Shown piece by piece: positions 1 to 8,340 of a DNA stretch of 64,000 nucleotides. Position numbers and translations under genes: made by a program. The notes below the pieces were generated by a model. It saw only the letters and a list, made by a program, of their open reading frames with translations, did not search any database and was not told where the DNA came from. This DNA comes from Lachnoclostridium sp. Marseille-P6806 (GTDB taxonomy: Bacteria > Bacillota > Clostridia > Lachnospirales > Lachnospiraceae), in contig NZ_LR130574.1 of NCBI RefSeq assembly GCF_900625025.1, positions 186,001 through 250,000 of the forward strand, in the 5' to 3' direction. Position 1 is the stretch's first letter; each line of letters begins with the position of its first letter.

Positions 1-580
1 TCTGATACCGGTTGCAGCCGTCGATCTGGGCCGATTCCTCCAGCTCTCTCGGAATGGTCATCATAAAAGCGGTCAGAATGAACACCGCCATGGGGAGCGC
101 AAAGGTGACGTATGGGCCGATCAGCGCTCCCAGCGTGTCGTAGAGTCCGACATCCGTAGTCATCTTGAAAATCGGAATCAGCGTCACATGCATCGGCACC
201 GACATCATCGCCACAATGCCGGCATAAATCAACGGCCGGAGCCGGAACTGCATCCGCGACAGCGGGTAGGCCGCCATCGAGGCGATCGCAAGCATCAGCA
301 GCAGAGATACCGCCACCACAATGACGCTTCGCAGAAAATATCCGAAGAAGCCATTCCGGATCACCTCGGTATAATTGGTAAAAATCCACGGCTCCGGCAG
401 ATGAAACACTCCCTGGGAGAGCATGTCAAACTGCTTCCGGAAAGAATTCAGCACCATGAATACGAACGGCGAAAGCGTCAGAATCACCTGCAGAAAGGCA
501 AAGAAAAACGCGATTCCCCAGCCGATCCGCAGCCTGCCCTTATGCCCTTTCTGCTCCTTGTCTCTTTCTCTGCCGGCCAT
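1..580 (-). CDS. Carbohydrate ABC transporter permease, MalG/AraQ type (partial, cut by window edge)
   Basis: Second membrane permease of a CUT1-type sugar importer. The ATG is at 580 and reading runs off the left edge after 193 codons, so the C-terminal third is missing. Hydrophobic segments lie near residues 20-44, 82-106, 115-138 and 150-173. The cytoplasmic EAA loop that contacts the ATPase begins at residue 181 (EESAQIDGC). The start overlaps the stop of the preceding permease (TGATG), so the two are translationally coupled. No substrate-binding or ATPase gene for this pair is visible. Family identity is firm; the sugar is unknown. Confidence 0.9.
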   Translation of the reverse strand, partial: MAGRERDKEQKGHKGRLRIGWGIAFFFAFLQVILTLSPFVFMVLNSFRKQFDMLSQGVFHLPEPWIFTNYTEVIRNGFFGYFLRSVIVVAVSLLLMLAIASMAAYPLSRMQFRLRPLIYAGIVAMMSVPMHVTLIPIFKMTTDVGLYDTLGALIGPYVTFALPMAVFILTAFMMTIPRELEESAQIDGCNRYQ

Positions 581-1497
581 CAGTAATCCCCTTTCCACGT
601 GAAAATTTTCTGGAACAGCAGCGCTATGGCTGTGATCAGAATGAACATTCCGGCCGCCGCGCACGAGCCGTAGCCCATGTTGAACTGCTGAAAGGAGAGC
701 TTATACATGTAGGTGGCCATAAGCTCCGTCCCATTGACCGGTCCTCCCTGCGTCATGTTCCAGATGAGGTCGAAGTATTTCAGTGAGCCGATCAGGGACA
801 TGGTGCAGGCCGTCCTGAAAATCGGTGCAAGCAGTGGTATGGCGACTCTCCGGACATACTGCCCTCTGGTCGCGCCGTCGATGACCGCCGCCTCATAGAG
901 ACTGACGTCAATATTCCCGTAACCCGCGATGAAGTACACCATATAGAATGGAGTGAACTGCCACGCCATGACCGCAATGATCGTCAGCAGAGCGTTGGGA
1001 TTCTGCCCGAGAAGATCGACATTCGTCCTCGTCCCCTTAAAGAGCGTCGCCAGCGACGAAATGATCCCGCCGTTTGTGGCAAGCGCGTAGGTGAACAGGA
1101 ATGCGATGGCCACCGAGCTCATGAGATTCGGAAGAAACCAGATGATCTTGAAGATGTTCAGCTTTCTCCCGCCCGCGTCCAGAAAGGTGGCCAGCAGCAT
1201 GCCGATCGGAATCTGAATCAGAATCGAGAATGCCATCACGATGAGGTTGTGCAGAAACGACTTCCAGAACAGTGCATCCCGGATGAGGCTCTTCCAGTTC
1301 TGCAGCCCGATGAAAATCCTGTCAGAGGAAATGCCATTCCATTTATACAGGCTGATGTCAAAGGTCTCGATCACCGGATAAATGATGAATATGGCAATCA
1401 GCAGAAGCGCCGGCGCCAGGAAAAACGCCGCCGCGCCCGCCGTGCTCCTTGCCCTTTCCCTTGCAAGGCCTCCTGTTCCCGTTCTCTCTCCCGACAC
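580..1497 (-). CDS. Carbohydrate ABC transporter permease, MalF/UgpA type
   Basis: First membrane permease of a CUT1-type sugar importer, 305 residues. It starts with GTG at 1497, chosen because a GGAGG ribosome binding site lies 5-6 bases upstream. The first membrane helix is at about residues 21-42, and the EAA loop reads EAAVIDGATRGQYVRR from residue 202. It is the first gene after a good promoter at 1603-1631, so the binding protein is not upstream. That gene may lie beyond the left edge. The ATPase is probably shared and encoded elsewhere, as is usual for CUT1 systems in Bacillota (inference). Confidence 0.92.
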   Translation of the reverse strand: MSGERTGTGGLARERARSTAGAAAFFLAPALLLIAIFIIYPVIETFDISLYKWNGISSDRIFIGLQNWKSLIRDALFWKSFLHNLIVMAFSILIQIPIGMLLATFLDAGGRKLNIFKIIWFLPNLMSSVAIAFLFTYALATNGGIISSLATLFKGTRTNVDLLGQNPNALLTIIAVMAWQFTPFYMVYFIAGYGNIDVSLYEAAVIDGATRGQYVRRVAIPLLAPIFRTACTMSLIGSLKYFDLIWNMTQGGPVNGTELMATYMYKLSFQQFNMGYGSCAAAGMFILITAIALLFQKIFTWKGDY

Positions 1498-1590
1498 ACA
1501 GACCTCCTCTCCCGACTCCCCGTCTGCGCCGCGTTTCCTGTACTCTTCGACTTTTTCTGTTTTCCATCAATATGCTGAGCAGAAAGGGTA

Positions 1591-1612
1591 TGCATATAAA
1601 TCATATTATGCA
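1591..1612. promoter_or_regulatory. Inverted repeat over the -10 region, possible operator
   Basis: The arms TGCATA and TATGCA are separated by 10 bases and cover the -10 element of the permease promoter. The position suits a repressor site. No regulator for this operon is visible in the window. Confidence 0.35.
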
Positions 1613-1631
1613 AATTTTTATTCTGTGTCAA
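1603..1631 (-). promoter_or_regulatory. Sigma-A-type promoter for the permease operon
   Basis: On the minus strand a perfect TTGACA (1626-1631) is followed by a 17-base spacer and TAATAT (1603-1608). It lies about 100 bases upstream of the GTG at 1497. The rest of the 312-base gap between 1498 and 1809 holds only this promoter, the inverted repeat and the oxidoreductase terminator. Confidence 0.7.
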
Positions 1632-1751
1632 TTCAAAGCCATAAACACTTCACAATTCATCTGTTTCATTTCAACCTGTTTTAATCATTTTTCACAAAAT
1701 CCGCCGCTTCGGCCCCTCGGCAGCGCGCCTCCCAGCCCCCTTGCGGCACGC

Positions 1752-1781
1752 AAAAAACCGGCAGAGACACATCTCTGCCGG
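1752..1781 (-). terminator. Rho-independent terminator of the oxidoreductase gene
   Basis: Perfect 10-bp arms (CCGGCAGAGA / TCTCTGCCGG) with a four-base loop are followed on the minus strand by six T. It lies 28 bases past the stop codon at 1810. Confidence 0.88.
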
Positions 1782-1809
1782 CCCCGGTTCTCCATCCGCC
1801 TGCCGCGGC

Positions 1810-2502
1810 TCAATATCCCATGAAGTTGTCCGTGAGAAGATTTTCCTTTTCTATCCCCAGCTCTCCGAGAAGCTTTGTAAAAAAGCTGTTCATTCCGGGA
1901 GACCCGGCGATCAGATACTCCGCCGCATTTCCATGCTCCGCGGCATACGTTTTCACACGGTTCGTAAATTCATCCTGATCCGAGAACAGGCGGATTTCCA
2001 GTCCCGGCATTTTCCGCTCCGTCTCTTTCCAGAAATCTCCGTAGACATATTCGCCCCGGTTATCGGAATAAAAAACGGAAACCAGATGCTCCCCTGCCCC
2101 CTGCTCCGAATAATGACGGAGCAGCGAGCGCGCCGGCGTGATTCCGATGCCTCCCGCCACGATCAGCGAGCGCTCTTTCTCAAAATGCAGGTCAAAATCG
2201 CCGAGCGCCGGAGCCACAAGCAGAACATCCCCGGGCGCAAGACCGCGGAGGAGCTGCTCCTTGTAGCTCGAATGCGGCTCCGCAATCCTCGTCGTGAACA
2301 TGAGACAGCCGTCCTCCGGCGCAGACGCGATCGTGAATACCCTGCTGTCCCGGTCGCCCTCCGCCACCTCGCGGTCCGTCAGGCGAAACAGCGCATGCTG
2401 CCCGGCTTTCCATGAAAACCCGTCCGGGATCTCCATGACAAAGCTGTAGGAGTCACTGTTCTCCTGAATCTTCCGCGTGAACCTTGCTTCAAAAAAATTC
2501 AT
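1810..2502 (-). CDS. FAD/NAD(P)-binding oxidoreductase, ferredoxin-reductase fold
   Basis: A 230-residue soluble flavoprotein of the ferredoxin-NADP+ reductase superfamily. The flavin-binding strand reads RVFTIASAP (residues 54-62), the pyridine-nucleotide loop GGIGITPARSLL (117-128), and a second nucleotide-contact motif AGSPGM is near 199. There is no iron-sulfur or globin domain, so the electron partner must be separate and is unknown. The ATG at 2502 is preferred because GGGAGGAGA precedes it; a longer frame would run into the upstream kinase gene. It lies 19 bases after that kinase and is closed by a strong terminator, so the two are probably co-transcribed. Confidence 0.85.
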   Translation of the reverse strand: MNFFEARFTRKIQENSDSYSFVMEIPDGFSWKAGQHALFRLTDREVAEGDRDSRVFTIASAPEDGCLMFTTRIAEPHSSYKEQLLRGLAPGDVLLVAPALGDFDLHFEKERSLIVAGGIGITPARSLLRHYSEQGAGEHLVSVFYSDNRGEYVYGDFWKETERKMPGLEIRLFSDQDEFTNRVKTYAAEHGNAAEYLIAGSPGMNSFFTKLLGELGIEKENLLTDNFMGY

Positions 2503-2521
2503 ATCTCCTCCCTGTCCCACG

Positions 2522-3400
2522 TTACCGCGCTTTCCGCACCGCCAGTTCCCCAAGGCGGAGCGCCCCCATGATTCCCTGATTGTCACAGAGCGAGGCGGGG
2601 ACGATATAGCTGTCCATATCCTCCAGCTCCGGTGTCTGAAGATAGCCGTTTATCAGACGATGCACCTTCTTGCGGATCATGGGGAAAAGCTGCTCCTGAT
2701 GCATGACGCCGCCGCCCAGAATGATGCGCTGCGGAGAAAGAAGCATGATGACGCTCACCAGAGCCTGCGCGATATAATCGCTCTCCAGCTCCCATACCTC
2801 CGGACGGTCCTTCAGTTCCACCGCCTTTTTACCCCAGCGCTTCTCAATCGACGGCCCTGAGCAGAGTCCCTCGAAGCAGTTCGGATGGAAAGGGCACACG
2901 CTCCCGCTCGGATCCTTTTTTGAGACACGGAGCAGAATATGCCCGGCCTCCGGATGCAGCATCCCGTGCAGAAGCTTTCCTCCTGCAAAAATCCCCGCGC
3001 CGACGCCGGTGCCGATGGTGTAATACACCACGCAGTCCAGTCCCTTGGCCGCGCCGTAGGTGACCTCTCCGAGACACGAGCCGTTGACGTCCGTATCAAG
3101 TCCGATCGGAACCCGAAGCGCATCGCGGAACGCCCTCAGCACATCGCAGCCCTGCCATGCCAGCTTGGGCGTATTGAGAATCTTCCCGTAATTCGCCGAC
3201 CCCTCGACCACATCAACCGGGCCGAACATGGCGATCCCCAGCGCCTCGATATTCCTTGCGCGGAAATATTCCATCATCGGAGGAATCGTCTCATCCGGAG
3301 TCGTCGTGGGAATCGAAATCTGTTCCTCAATACGTCCTGTCTCATCGCCAACGGCGCAGACCATCTTTGTCCCGCCGCCCTCCAATGCACCGATTCTCAT
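2522..3400 (-). CDS. ROK-family sugar kinase, GmuE/fructokinase type
   Basis: ATP-dependent hexokinase of the ROK family, 292 residues, closest in layout to bacterial fructokinase. The phosphate-binding start is GALEGGGTK (residues 4-12), the catalytic region contains DTDVNG (about 102-107), and GTGVGAG follows near 131. A zinc site typical of the subgroup is present: EAGH (H154) and CPFHPNC (C169, H172, C175). The start at 3400 follows GGAGGAG. It has its own promoter at 3462-3490. Fructose or mannose as substrate is inferred from family resemblance only. Confidence 0.85.
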   Translation of the reverse strand: MRIGALEGGGTKMVCAVGDETGRIEEQISIPTTTPDETIPPMMEYFRARNIEALGIAMFGPVDVVEGSANYGKILNTPKLAWQGCDVLRAFRDALRVPIGLDTDVNGSCLGEVTYGAAKGLDCVVYYTIGTGVGAGIFAGGKLLHGMLHPEAGHILLRVSKKDPSGSVCPFHPNCFEGLCSGPSIEKRWGKKAVELKDRPEVWELESDYIAQALVSVIMLLSPQRIILGGGVMHQEQLFPMIRKKVHRLINGYLQTPELEDMDSYIVPASLCDNQGIMGALRLGELAVRKAR

Positions 3401-3461
3401 AGCGCCTCTCCTCCTTCTTGCATCACAGCAAACACAGGACGCCCCTGGCGTTCCCGTATCC

Positions 3462-3490
3462 ATCATAAAATATACCCCCTGTTTTCGCAA
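3462..3490 (-). promoter_or_regulatory. Promoter for the ROK kinase-oxidoreductase pair
   Basis: Minus-strand TTGCGA (3485-3490), a 17-base spacer and TATGAT (3462-3467), about 60 bases upstream of the kinase ATG and overlapping the intergenic side of the lactonase stop. Confidence 0.5.
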
Positions 3491-3495
3491 TCCTG

Positions 3496-4680
3496 TCATG
3501 CAAAGGCAAAGCAGACAACCGCGCCGGCCGCCGTCTCGTGATTCATCGTGAGCATGCCGCTCTCCTCATCTCTGCGGAAGATCACAATGTTATCGCTGTC
3601 CTGATTCGCGGCAAGAAGCCACTGCCCCGAGGGAGAAAGAGCAAAGCCCCGGGGATTTTTTCCGCCGCTCAAAATCCACTGTACCGGCCGCAGCACCGCT
3701 CCGCCGCCCTCCTCGTTCACACAGAAGACCCCGATGGTATTGTCGCCCCGGTTCCCGACATACAGAAAGCGGCCGTCCTCCGAGAGCTCGATCCCGCCGA
3801 GCCCGCCCCGCGAGGGCGACTTCGGCGCCACCGACGGCAGCTCATCGACATAGCGCAGACCATATTCCGCATAGCGCTTGTCGATCCTCTCGATTTCAAG
3901 AACCGCGATACGGTTCGAAAGCTCTTCGGTCACATACAGATAGCGCCTGCCAAACGCAATGCTGCGGGGACCGGATCCGCGCTCAAACCACGCGTCTGAG
4001 CAAAGTCCCTCAGCCCGACGCGTCTTGAGGAACTGTCCCCGGTCGATATTCCCGTCCGCCCTGAGGCGCAGCACCTCCGTCCGGTCCTTTCCGAGATCGT
4101 TGACAAAAAGCCAGTCCCGGTAAACGGCGGCGCAGTGAATGTGCGGCTTCTCCTGACGCAGCTCGTCCCGTCCCGCCCCGCGCCGGTCAGCCTCCGTAAA
4201 GCGCCGGCGCAGCGTATGGACGCTCTCCGGATCCAGACGTCCGTCCGCATCATAGGAGAGTACGGACAGACTGCCGCCCTGATCATCCCCGTTGTAATTG
4301 GCGATATAGACATGACCGCTTCCGTCCCGCCCGGAACGTACGCTCAGATGACAAGGGGCTGCGCCCCCGGTCGGCGCCCCGCCGATGCGCCAGAGACTCC
4401 CGTCCGCGCCATCAATGTGCCAGCTCCACACCGCTCCTCCATCCCGCTCTCTGCCGTCGAAGCGCACACGGTCCAGCTCCGCAGCGGCAAACAGCGTGCG
4501 GCCGTCCTCACTGAGCGCGAGCCATGACGCATTCTGCGCCTCCGGATAGCTCCGCCTTTTTGCAAGAATCCCGGTCTCCTCATGAAAGTCCCAGAGAACG
4601 ATGCCGTCTCCCCGCCCGATCTGAACCGTCCCGTCTCCCATCAGGACAGGAGCGTTGTAGCTTCCTGTATACAAACGCAT
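3496..4680 (-). CDS. Lactonase-family seven-bladed beta-propeller (6-phosphogluconolactonase-like)
   Basis: A 394-residue protein with repeated propeller blades, each carrying patterns such as LALSEDGRTLFAAAE and IELSEDGRFLYVGNRGDN. The last blade holds GFALSPSGQWLLAANQDSDN, characteristic of the lactonase family to which YbhE/Pgl belongs. It has no signal peptide and is predicted cytoplasmic. Known members hydrolyse 6-phosphogluconolactone, but many family members are untested, so the substrate is uncertain. It precedes a ROK kinase, which fits a role in sugar-lactone metabolism. GAGGT lies upstream of the ATG at 4680. Confidence 0.82.
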   Translation of the reverse strand: MRLYTGSYNAPVLMGDGTVQIGRGDGIVLWDFHEETGILAKRRSYPEAQNASWLALSEDGRTLFAAAELDRVRFDGRERDGGAVWSWHIDGADGSLWRIGGAPTGGAAPCHLSVRSGRDGSGHVYIANYNGDDQGGSLSVLSYDADGRLDPESVHTLRRRFTEADRRGAGRDELRQEKPHIHCAAVYRDWLFVNDLGKDRTEVLRLRADGNIDRGQFLKTRRAEGLCSDAWFERGSGPRSIAFGRRYLYVTEELSNRIAVLEIERIDKRYAEYGLRYVDELPSVAPKSPSRGGLGGIELSEDGRFLYVGNRGDNTIGVFCVNEEGGGAVLRPVQWILSGGKNPRGFALSPSGQWLLAANQDSDNIVIFRRDEESGMLTMNHETAAGAVVCFAFA

Positions 4681-4802
4681 ATTTTTACCTCAGTACCAAA
4701 AGCCCGGACTACCGGAAATGCTCCGGCATGATGACATTCATGAAAATCCCGCTCCGGCTGCGAAATCTCCGCCGCGGTCTTCCTGCAAAATACGACCGCC
4801 CC

Positions 4803-5357
4803 TCACTTCCCGGCGAGGTCCACAACAAGCATCCTATGTCCCGCCGCGGCAAGAATCGGGCCGAAAACATCCCGGGTCCTGATTTTCAGACTGGAGGTGT
4901 TGACACAGGGATGGCAGCCGATGAACTCCTCCCCAAGAAGCTCCCGGTCCACTAGAAGCTGCACCTGCCCTTCTGCATCATTCATCAGGCCGAGTACACT
5001 CGCCGAGCCCGGGGCGCAGCCCGTCATCTCCTCCATCTCCTCCGGCGTTCCAAAAGAAAGGCGCGACGAACCGATCTGAGCGGACAGCTCCCTTGTCCTG
5101 AACGGCTTCTCACCCGGAAGCATCAGCAGATAAAAACTTGTGTGCTGCCGGTTGGCAAGAAACAGATTCTTGCAGACCGCCGCCTGCAGCACCGCGTCGA
5201 TCCGGGCGCAATCCTCCATCGTATGGGCCTCGGCATCCGGGTGATCCGTCCGCCAGTAAGAAATTCCGAGAGCGTCCAGAAAATCATAGACACGAAGCTC
5301 CTTTTCCGCACGGCCCTCATTCGAAGCCGGTCTCCCGGCCATCAGCTCATAATCCAT
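4803..5357 (-). CDS. proX: Prolyl-tRNA editing protein ProX (YbaK/EbsC fold)
   Basis: A 184-residue trans-editing deacylase expected to hydrolyse alanyl-tRNA(Pro) made in error by prolyl-tRNA synthetase. YbaK-fold motifs are AVCKNLFLANR (substrate lysine in KNLFL), SSRLSFGTPEEM and the C-terminal FIGCHPCVNTSSL. The length fits the stand-alone ProX/PrdX form. An alternative start at 5342 lacks a better binding site. It follows the Dabb gene by 48 bases, probably in one transcript. Confidence 0.85.
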   Translation of the reverse strand: MDYELMAGRPASNEGRAEKELRVYDFLDALGISYWRTDHPDAEAHTMEDCARIDAVLQAAVCKNLFLANRQHTSFYLLMLPGEKPFRTRELSAQIGSSRLSFGTPEEMEEMTGCAPGSASVLGLMNDAEGQVQLLVDRELLGEEFIGCHPCVNTSSLKIRTRDVFGPILAAAGHRMLVVDLAGK

Positions 5358-5405
5358 TTCTGTCAGAATCCCCTTTGCTTCGTGGTTTCCTCCGGAAGCT
5401 TCCGC

Positions 5406-5708
5406 TCAGCACTCATAATCCATGCACAGACGCGTCCGTGTGTACGGCCGCACCCGGCCGTCCGCGACCGCCACATGCTCCGGATGAACAGCGTAGGCCG
5501 CGAGTGCCGCCTCATTCTCCAATGTACTGTCCAGCAGGATATCCGCGTTGGATGAGGCAAGCCCCTCTGTCTGCACATGAACCGCAATGAGCCCCGGAAC
5601 CTTGCCGATAAGACTCTCCAGCCCCTCCCGGATCCCTCTCTTTACGCTTTCCCGCTCGGCATCAGAAAGTTCCTCCTTAAGCTGCCACAAAATCATATGC
5701 TTTACCAT
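5406..5708 (-). CDS. Stress-response alpha/beta-barrel (Dabb) domain protein
   Basis: A 100-residue single-domain dimeric alpha-beta-barrel protein. It begins MVKHMILWQLKEELSD, and HPEHVAV lies near the end; both are typical of the Dabb family. The biochemical role is not known for most members. AGGAGG lies 7 bases before the ATG, which is 14 bases after the upstream GGDEF gene, so the two are probably co-expressed. Confidence 0.85.
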   Translation of the reverse strand: MVKHMILWQLKEELSDAERESVKRGIREGLESLIGKVPGLIAVHVQTEGLASSNADILLDSTLENEAALAAYAVHPEHVAVADGRVRPYTRTRLCMDYEC

Positions 5709-5722
5709 ATTCCGCCTCCTGA

Positions 5723-7585
5723 TCAGCTCTTGCGCTGCTTTTTCACCTCATACATATCTCTGTCCGCCAGTACGATATAGTCTTCGAGAGGGCACTCCTC
5801 CTCAGGCTGCGTCACCGCAAGGCCTATACTGATCGGAATTCCTTTCGCCTCCAGCCGCTCCGTAACCTGTTCCCGGAAGCACTCCGCCCGCGCGCGGCTC
5901 TCGCAGGGAAAGACCGCGACAAATTCATCTCCCCCATAGCGGCAGACAAAGCCCCCCTCCGGGACCGCAGACTGGAACGTCTCCGCAATACTCTGCAGCA
6001 GACAATCCCCGTAGCCGTGTCCCCTCACATCATTAGCCTGCTTGAAATCATCTGCATCCGCAAAACAGATGGCGCACGAAATCCCCTCGCTCTGGAGCTT
6101 TGCAAAGGCAGGCAGAAGCTTTTCCGTAAAAGCGACCCGGTTGTACAGCCCCGTGAGCTGATCTCTGTCATAGGTTTCCTGCAGCTGCCGAATCACGCTG
6201 CGAAGCCTCGCGTCCCGGTAGCGATGCTCCGCAACCCGCGCAAAAAGCATCTGTACGCTGTAATAGAACGAACCGTCCGACAGAAAGCGTGGATTCAGCA
6301 CGGCAAAAAAGCCGATCATGCGCGCGCCGATATGGAACGGCGAAAACATCCACGCATTGCCCGGCGCTTTCTCCCTTACAAGGCGGAAAAAATCCGCCGG
6401 CTCCATGGGTCCTGCCGGGCGGCCCGCCAGCAGACCGCCCGCCACAGTAATCTTCCGGCAGTCCCACTCCTCTCCGGCAAGCGCATCTTCCATTCCCGTG
6501 AGATACAGCCTCCTGTCGACCAGCGTAAAAATCGCGTCGCATGCAAAGCAGGAGAGCTGTCCGCTTCCCCAGCAAAGCGCCTCCTTGAGTGTCTTCTGCT
6601 GCTCCATGCCGTGTTCCAGAACCGCCAGATACTCATCGTTGTTCCGCCTGCCGATACCTCCCAGAATCTGATCCCGGATATGGCTGCGGTAATTGACCCG
6701 TCCCTCGTTCGGACAGCCACAGCTCTCCGAATACAGGACCTTTGAGAGTACAAAGGTCTTGTCCGGAATCTGCCCCCCGTCAAGGAGAGTGTTCAGAAGC
6801 CGGGCGGCGCGGCGGCCTATCCGCTCCCGCCCGAGCTGCACCGTTGTGATCTGCGGCTCGAAATACGCGGCCTTGTCCAGATCGTCAAAGCCTGTGACCC
6901 GAATATCCCGCGGCGTTTCGACTCCCGCGCGGGCCGCTGCCGTGATCACGCCGCAGGCCAGATTGTCATTGGTGCAGACGATGGCGTCCGGAAGCTCTTC
7001 GCCGTTTTTCTCGCTTCGTTCCAGCAGTGCTTTCATGGCATTTTCGCCGCTCCGGTAATCGAAATCTCCGTAAAGGATCGGGTTGCTCTCTGCGGAAAGC
7101 CCAAAAGCCCGCAGCGCATCGACGTATGCACGGACGCGCTCGGCATTTTCGAAATTGTCTTTTGCGCCTGCCGCACAGGCAAAGGTCCGGCAGCCGTGGA
7201 CGCCGTGCAGATGCTTCATGAGCTCCCGCGTGGGTGTGTAGCCGTCGATTCCGACATAATAAAAGCCGTCGATCACAAGCCCGATGCTGATGACCGGAAC
7301 GGAGAAGCTCCTTAGGTACGCGACGACCCTTTCCCTGCGCTCCGGATCAATGATGTTCGTCGCATCAAGAATAATCCCGTCCGGAGGCCATCTGCCCGCA
7401 AGCCGGAAAATGCCGTACTCTCCGTCGTTCCATTTCTGATCTGGGTACCAGTTGCCGTTGCAGCTGTAATGATACAGTTCCCAGTCCCGGCGCTCCTTCC
7501 GGATCCAGTCCAGCGCGCCATCAACCCACGCATATGTTGTATACTGATTCCATCCGTCCGCAATAAACGCTATCTTCTTGCCCAT
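5723..7585 (-). CDS. Cytoplasmic LacI-type sugar-sensor domain fused to a GGDEF diguanylate cyclase
   Basis: A 620-residue protein. Residues 1 to about 290 form a periplasmic-binding-protein fold like the effector domain of LacI repressors (starts MGKKIAFIADGWNQ; later GFDDLDKAAYFEPQITTVQ), but without a DNA-binding helix or signal peptide. A middle region of about 300-470 is unassigned. The C-terminal cyclase starts at YDRDQLTGLYNR and carries intact RYGGDEF (551-555), predicting c-di-GMP synthesis from GTP. The RxxD inhibitory site normally just before GGDEF is absent, so product feedback may be missing. It probably couples a cytoplasmic sugar-like ligand to c-di-GMP. Confidence 0.85.
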   Translation of the reverse strand: MGKKIAFIADGWNQYTTYAWVDGALDWIRKERRDWELYHYSCNGNWYPDQKWNDGEYGIFRLAGRWPPDGIILDATNIIDPERRERVVAYLRSFSVPVISIGLVIDGFYYVGIDGYTPTRELMKHLHGVHGCRTFACAAGAKDNFENAERVRAYVDALRAFGLSAESNPILYGDFDYRSGENAMKALLERSEKNGEELPDAIVCTNDNLACGVITAAARAGVETPRDIRVTGFDDLDKAAYFEPQITTVQLGRERIGRRAARLLNTLLDGGQIPDKTFVLSKVLYSESCGCPNEGRVNYRSHIRDQILGGIGRRNNDEYLAVLEHGMEQQKTLKEALCWGSGQLSCFACDAIFTLVDRRLYLTGMEDALAGEEWDCRKITVAGGLLAGRPAGPMEPADFFRLVREKAPGNAWMFSPFHIGARMIGFFAVLNPRFLSDGSFYYSVQMLFARVAEHRYRDARLRSVIRQLQETYDRDQLTGLYNRVAFTEKLLPAFAKLQSEGISCAICFADADDFKQANDVRGHGYGDCLLQSIAETFQSAVPEGGFVCRYGGDEFVAVFPCESRARAECFREQVTERLEAKGIPISIGLAVTQPEEECPLEDYIVLADRDMYEVKKQRKS

Positions 7586-7638
7586 GGCCCGTTCTCCGCC
7601 GTCCCGTCTTGACCGGTAATCCCCCGAATTCTCCCCTC

Positions 7639-7654
7639 TTTTGCATATGCAAAA
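7639..7654. promoter_or_regulatory. Perfect 16-bp palindrome in the GGDEF gene leader
   Basis: TTTTGCATATGCAAAA is fully self-complementary and sits between the predicted transcription start and the ATG at 7585. The position suits an operator, but no matching regulator is known. Confidence 0.4.
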
Positions 7655-7692
7655 CGGGAAGCCGCCTGACGCGCCTCCCTCGCTGTTTTTTC

Positions 7693-7721
7693 AGTGTAGC
7701 GTCTCTGACATTAAATTTCAA
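7693..7721 (-). promoter_or_regulatory. Promoter for the GGDEF-Dabb-proX transcript
   Basis: Minus-strand TTGAAA (7716-7721), a 17-base spacer and TACACT (7693-7698), about 110 bases before the ATG. Confidence 0.5.
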
Positions 7722-7919
7722 CGCAGGATTTTCGCGTTTTAGCCCGACCGGTATGGCACCGTCACGCTCCGCAGCTCGATCCGCCGGTCGCTCCTGCCCC
7801 CGTCGTGAGGAATCTCAGCCGCGCTCTCACGGAGGGAACGGGTATCTTGAACCTTCGGAACACCGCATTTTAGCTCTGCGCGCCGGGAGAATATCGTCTC
7901 GTGGCAGAGACCGGTCCGG
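7722..7919 (-). other. Unassigned stretch, possible decayed coding remnant
   Basis: About 200 bases with no complete gene, between the split-barrel gene and the GGDEF promoter. One minus-strand frame stays open to a TAA near 7740. Its product contains PHDGGRSDRRIELRSV, which is protein-like, but it has no start codon or binding site of its own. It could be the tail of a lost gene or chance reading in GC-rich DNA. Confidence 0.25.
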
Positions 7920-8312
7920 TCAGAACTGATGCCGCTCCGGCTCTTCCGTGAAGCTGCGGATCTCCGCTTTCGCGTTTTTCAGGAAAAATACGGCCGTGTT
8001 TCCATCGCCCGCCGCATACATGCGCTTCAGGGACGGGTTTGCCTCCAGCACGGCCTCCTGCGCTTCCATCCTTTCATCGGGCACCGCCTCTGCCGTAAGG
8101 CGGATCCAGCGCCCACCGGCCATTCCGGAAATCTCCACCTTGGGATTCGCCAGCATCTGCTTCGCCACAGGCTTTTTCAGGCCGGTATGGATGTACAGCC
8201 GGTCCTCGAAGATACAGACTGCACCGAACGGGCGCACACGGGGCTGATCTCCCTCCGCCGTGGCCAAATACCATACGCCTGCCTGCTTCAGAAATTCATA
8301 CACTTTTTTCAT
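7920..8312 (-). CDS. Pyridoxamine 5'-phosphate oxidase-family FMN split-barrel protein
   Basis: A 130-residue flavoprotein-like protein, starting at the ATG at 8312 after GGAGG. The motifs GVWYLATAEGDQPRVRPFG and KPVAKQMLANPKVEIS match the short PNPOx-like split-barrel family that includes NimA-type and general FMN-binding reductases. The length matches that subfamily and is too short for true PdxH. Its substrate cannot be read from sequence. It lies 28 bases after the EAL gene and may share its transcript. Confidence 0.85.
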   Translation of the reverse strand: MKKVYEFLKQAGVWYLATAEGDQPRVRPFGAVCIFEDRLYIHTGLKKPVAKQMLANPKVEISGMAGGRWIRLTAEAVPDERMEAQEAVLEANPSLKRMYAAGDGNTAVFFLKNAKAEIRSFTEEPERHQF

Positions 8313-8340
8313 CACAATCCTCCATGCGGAAGCACTTTTC

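Noticed and set aside
8321-8337. GCGGAAGCACTTT resembling the start of module A of the structured element
   Set aside because: Only about a dozen bases match and no other module is nearby; treated as chance.
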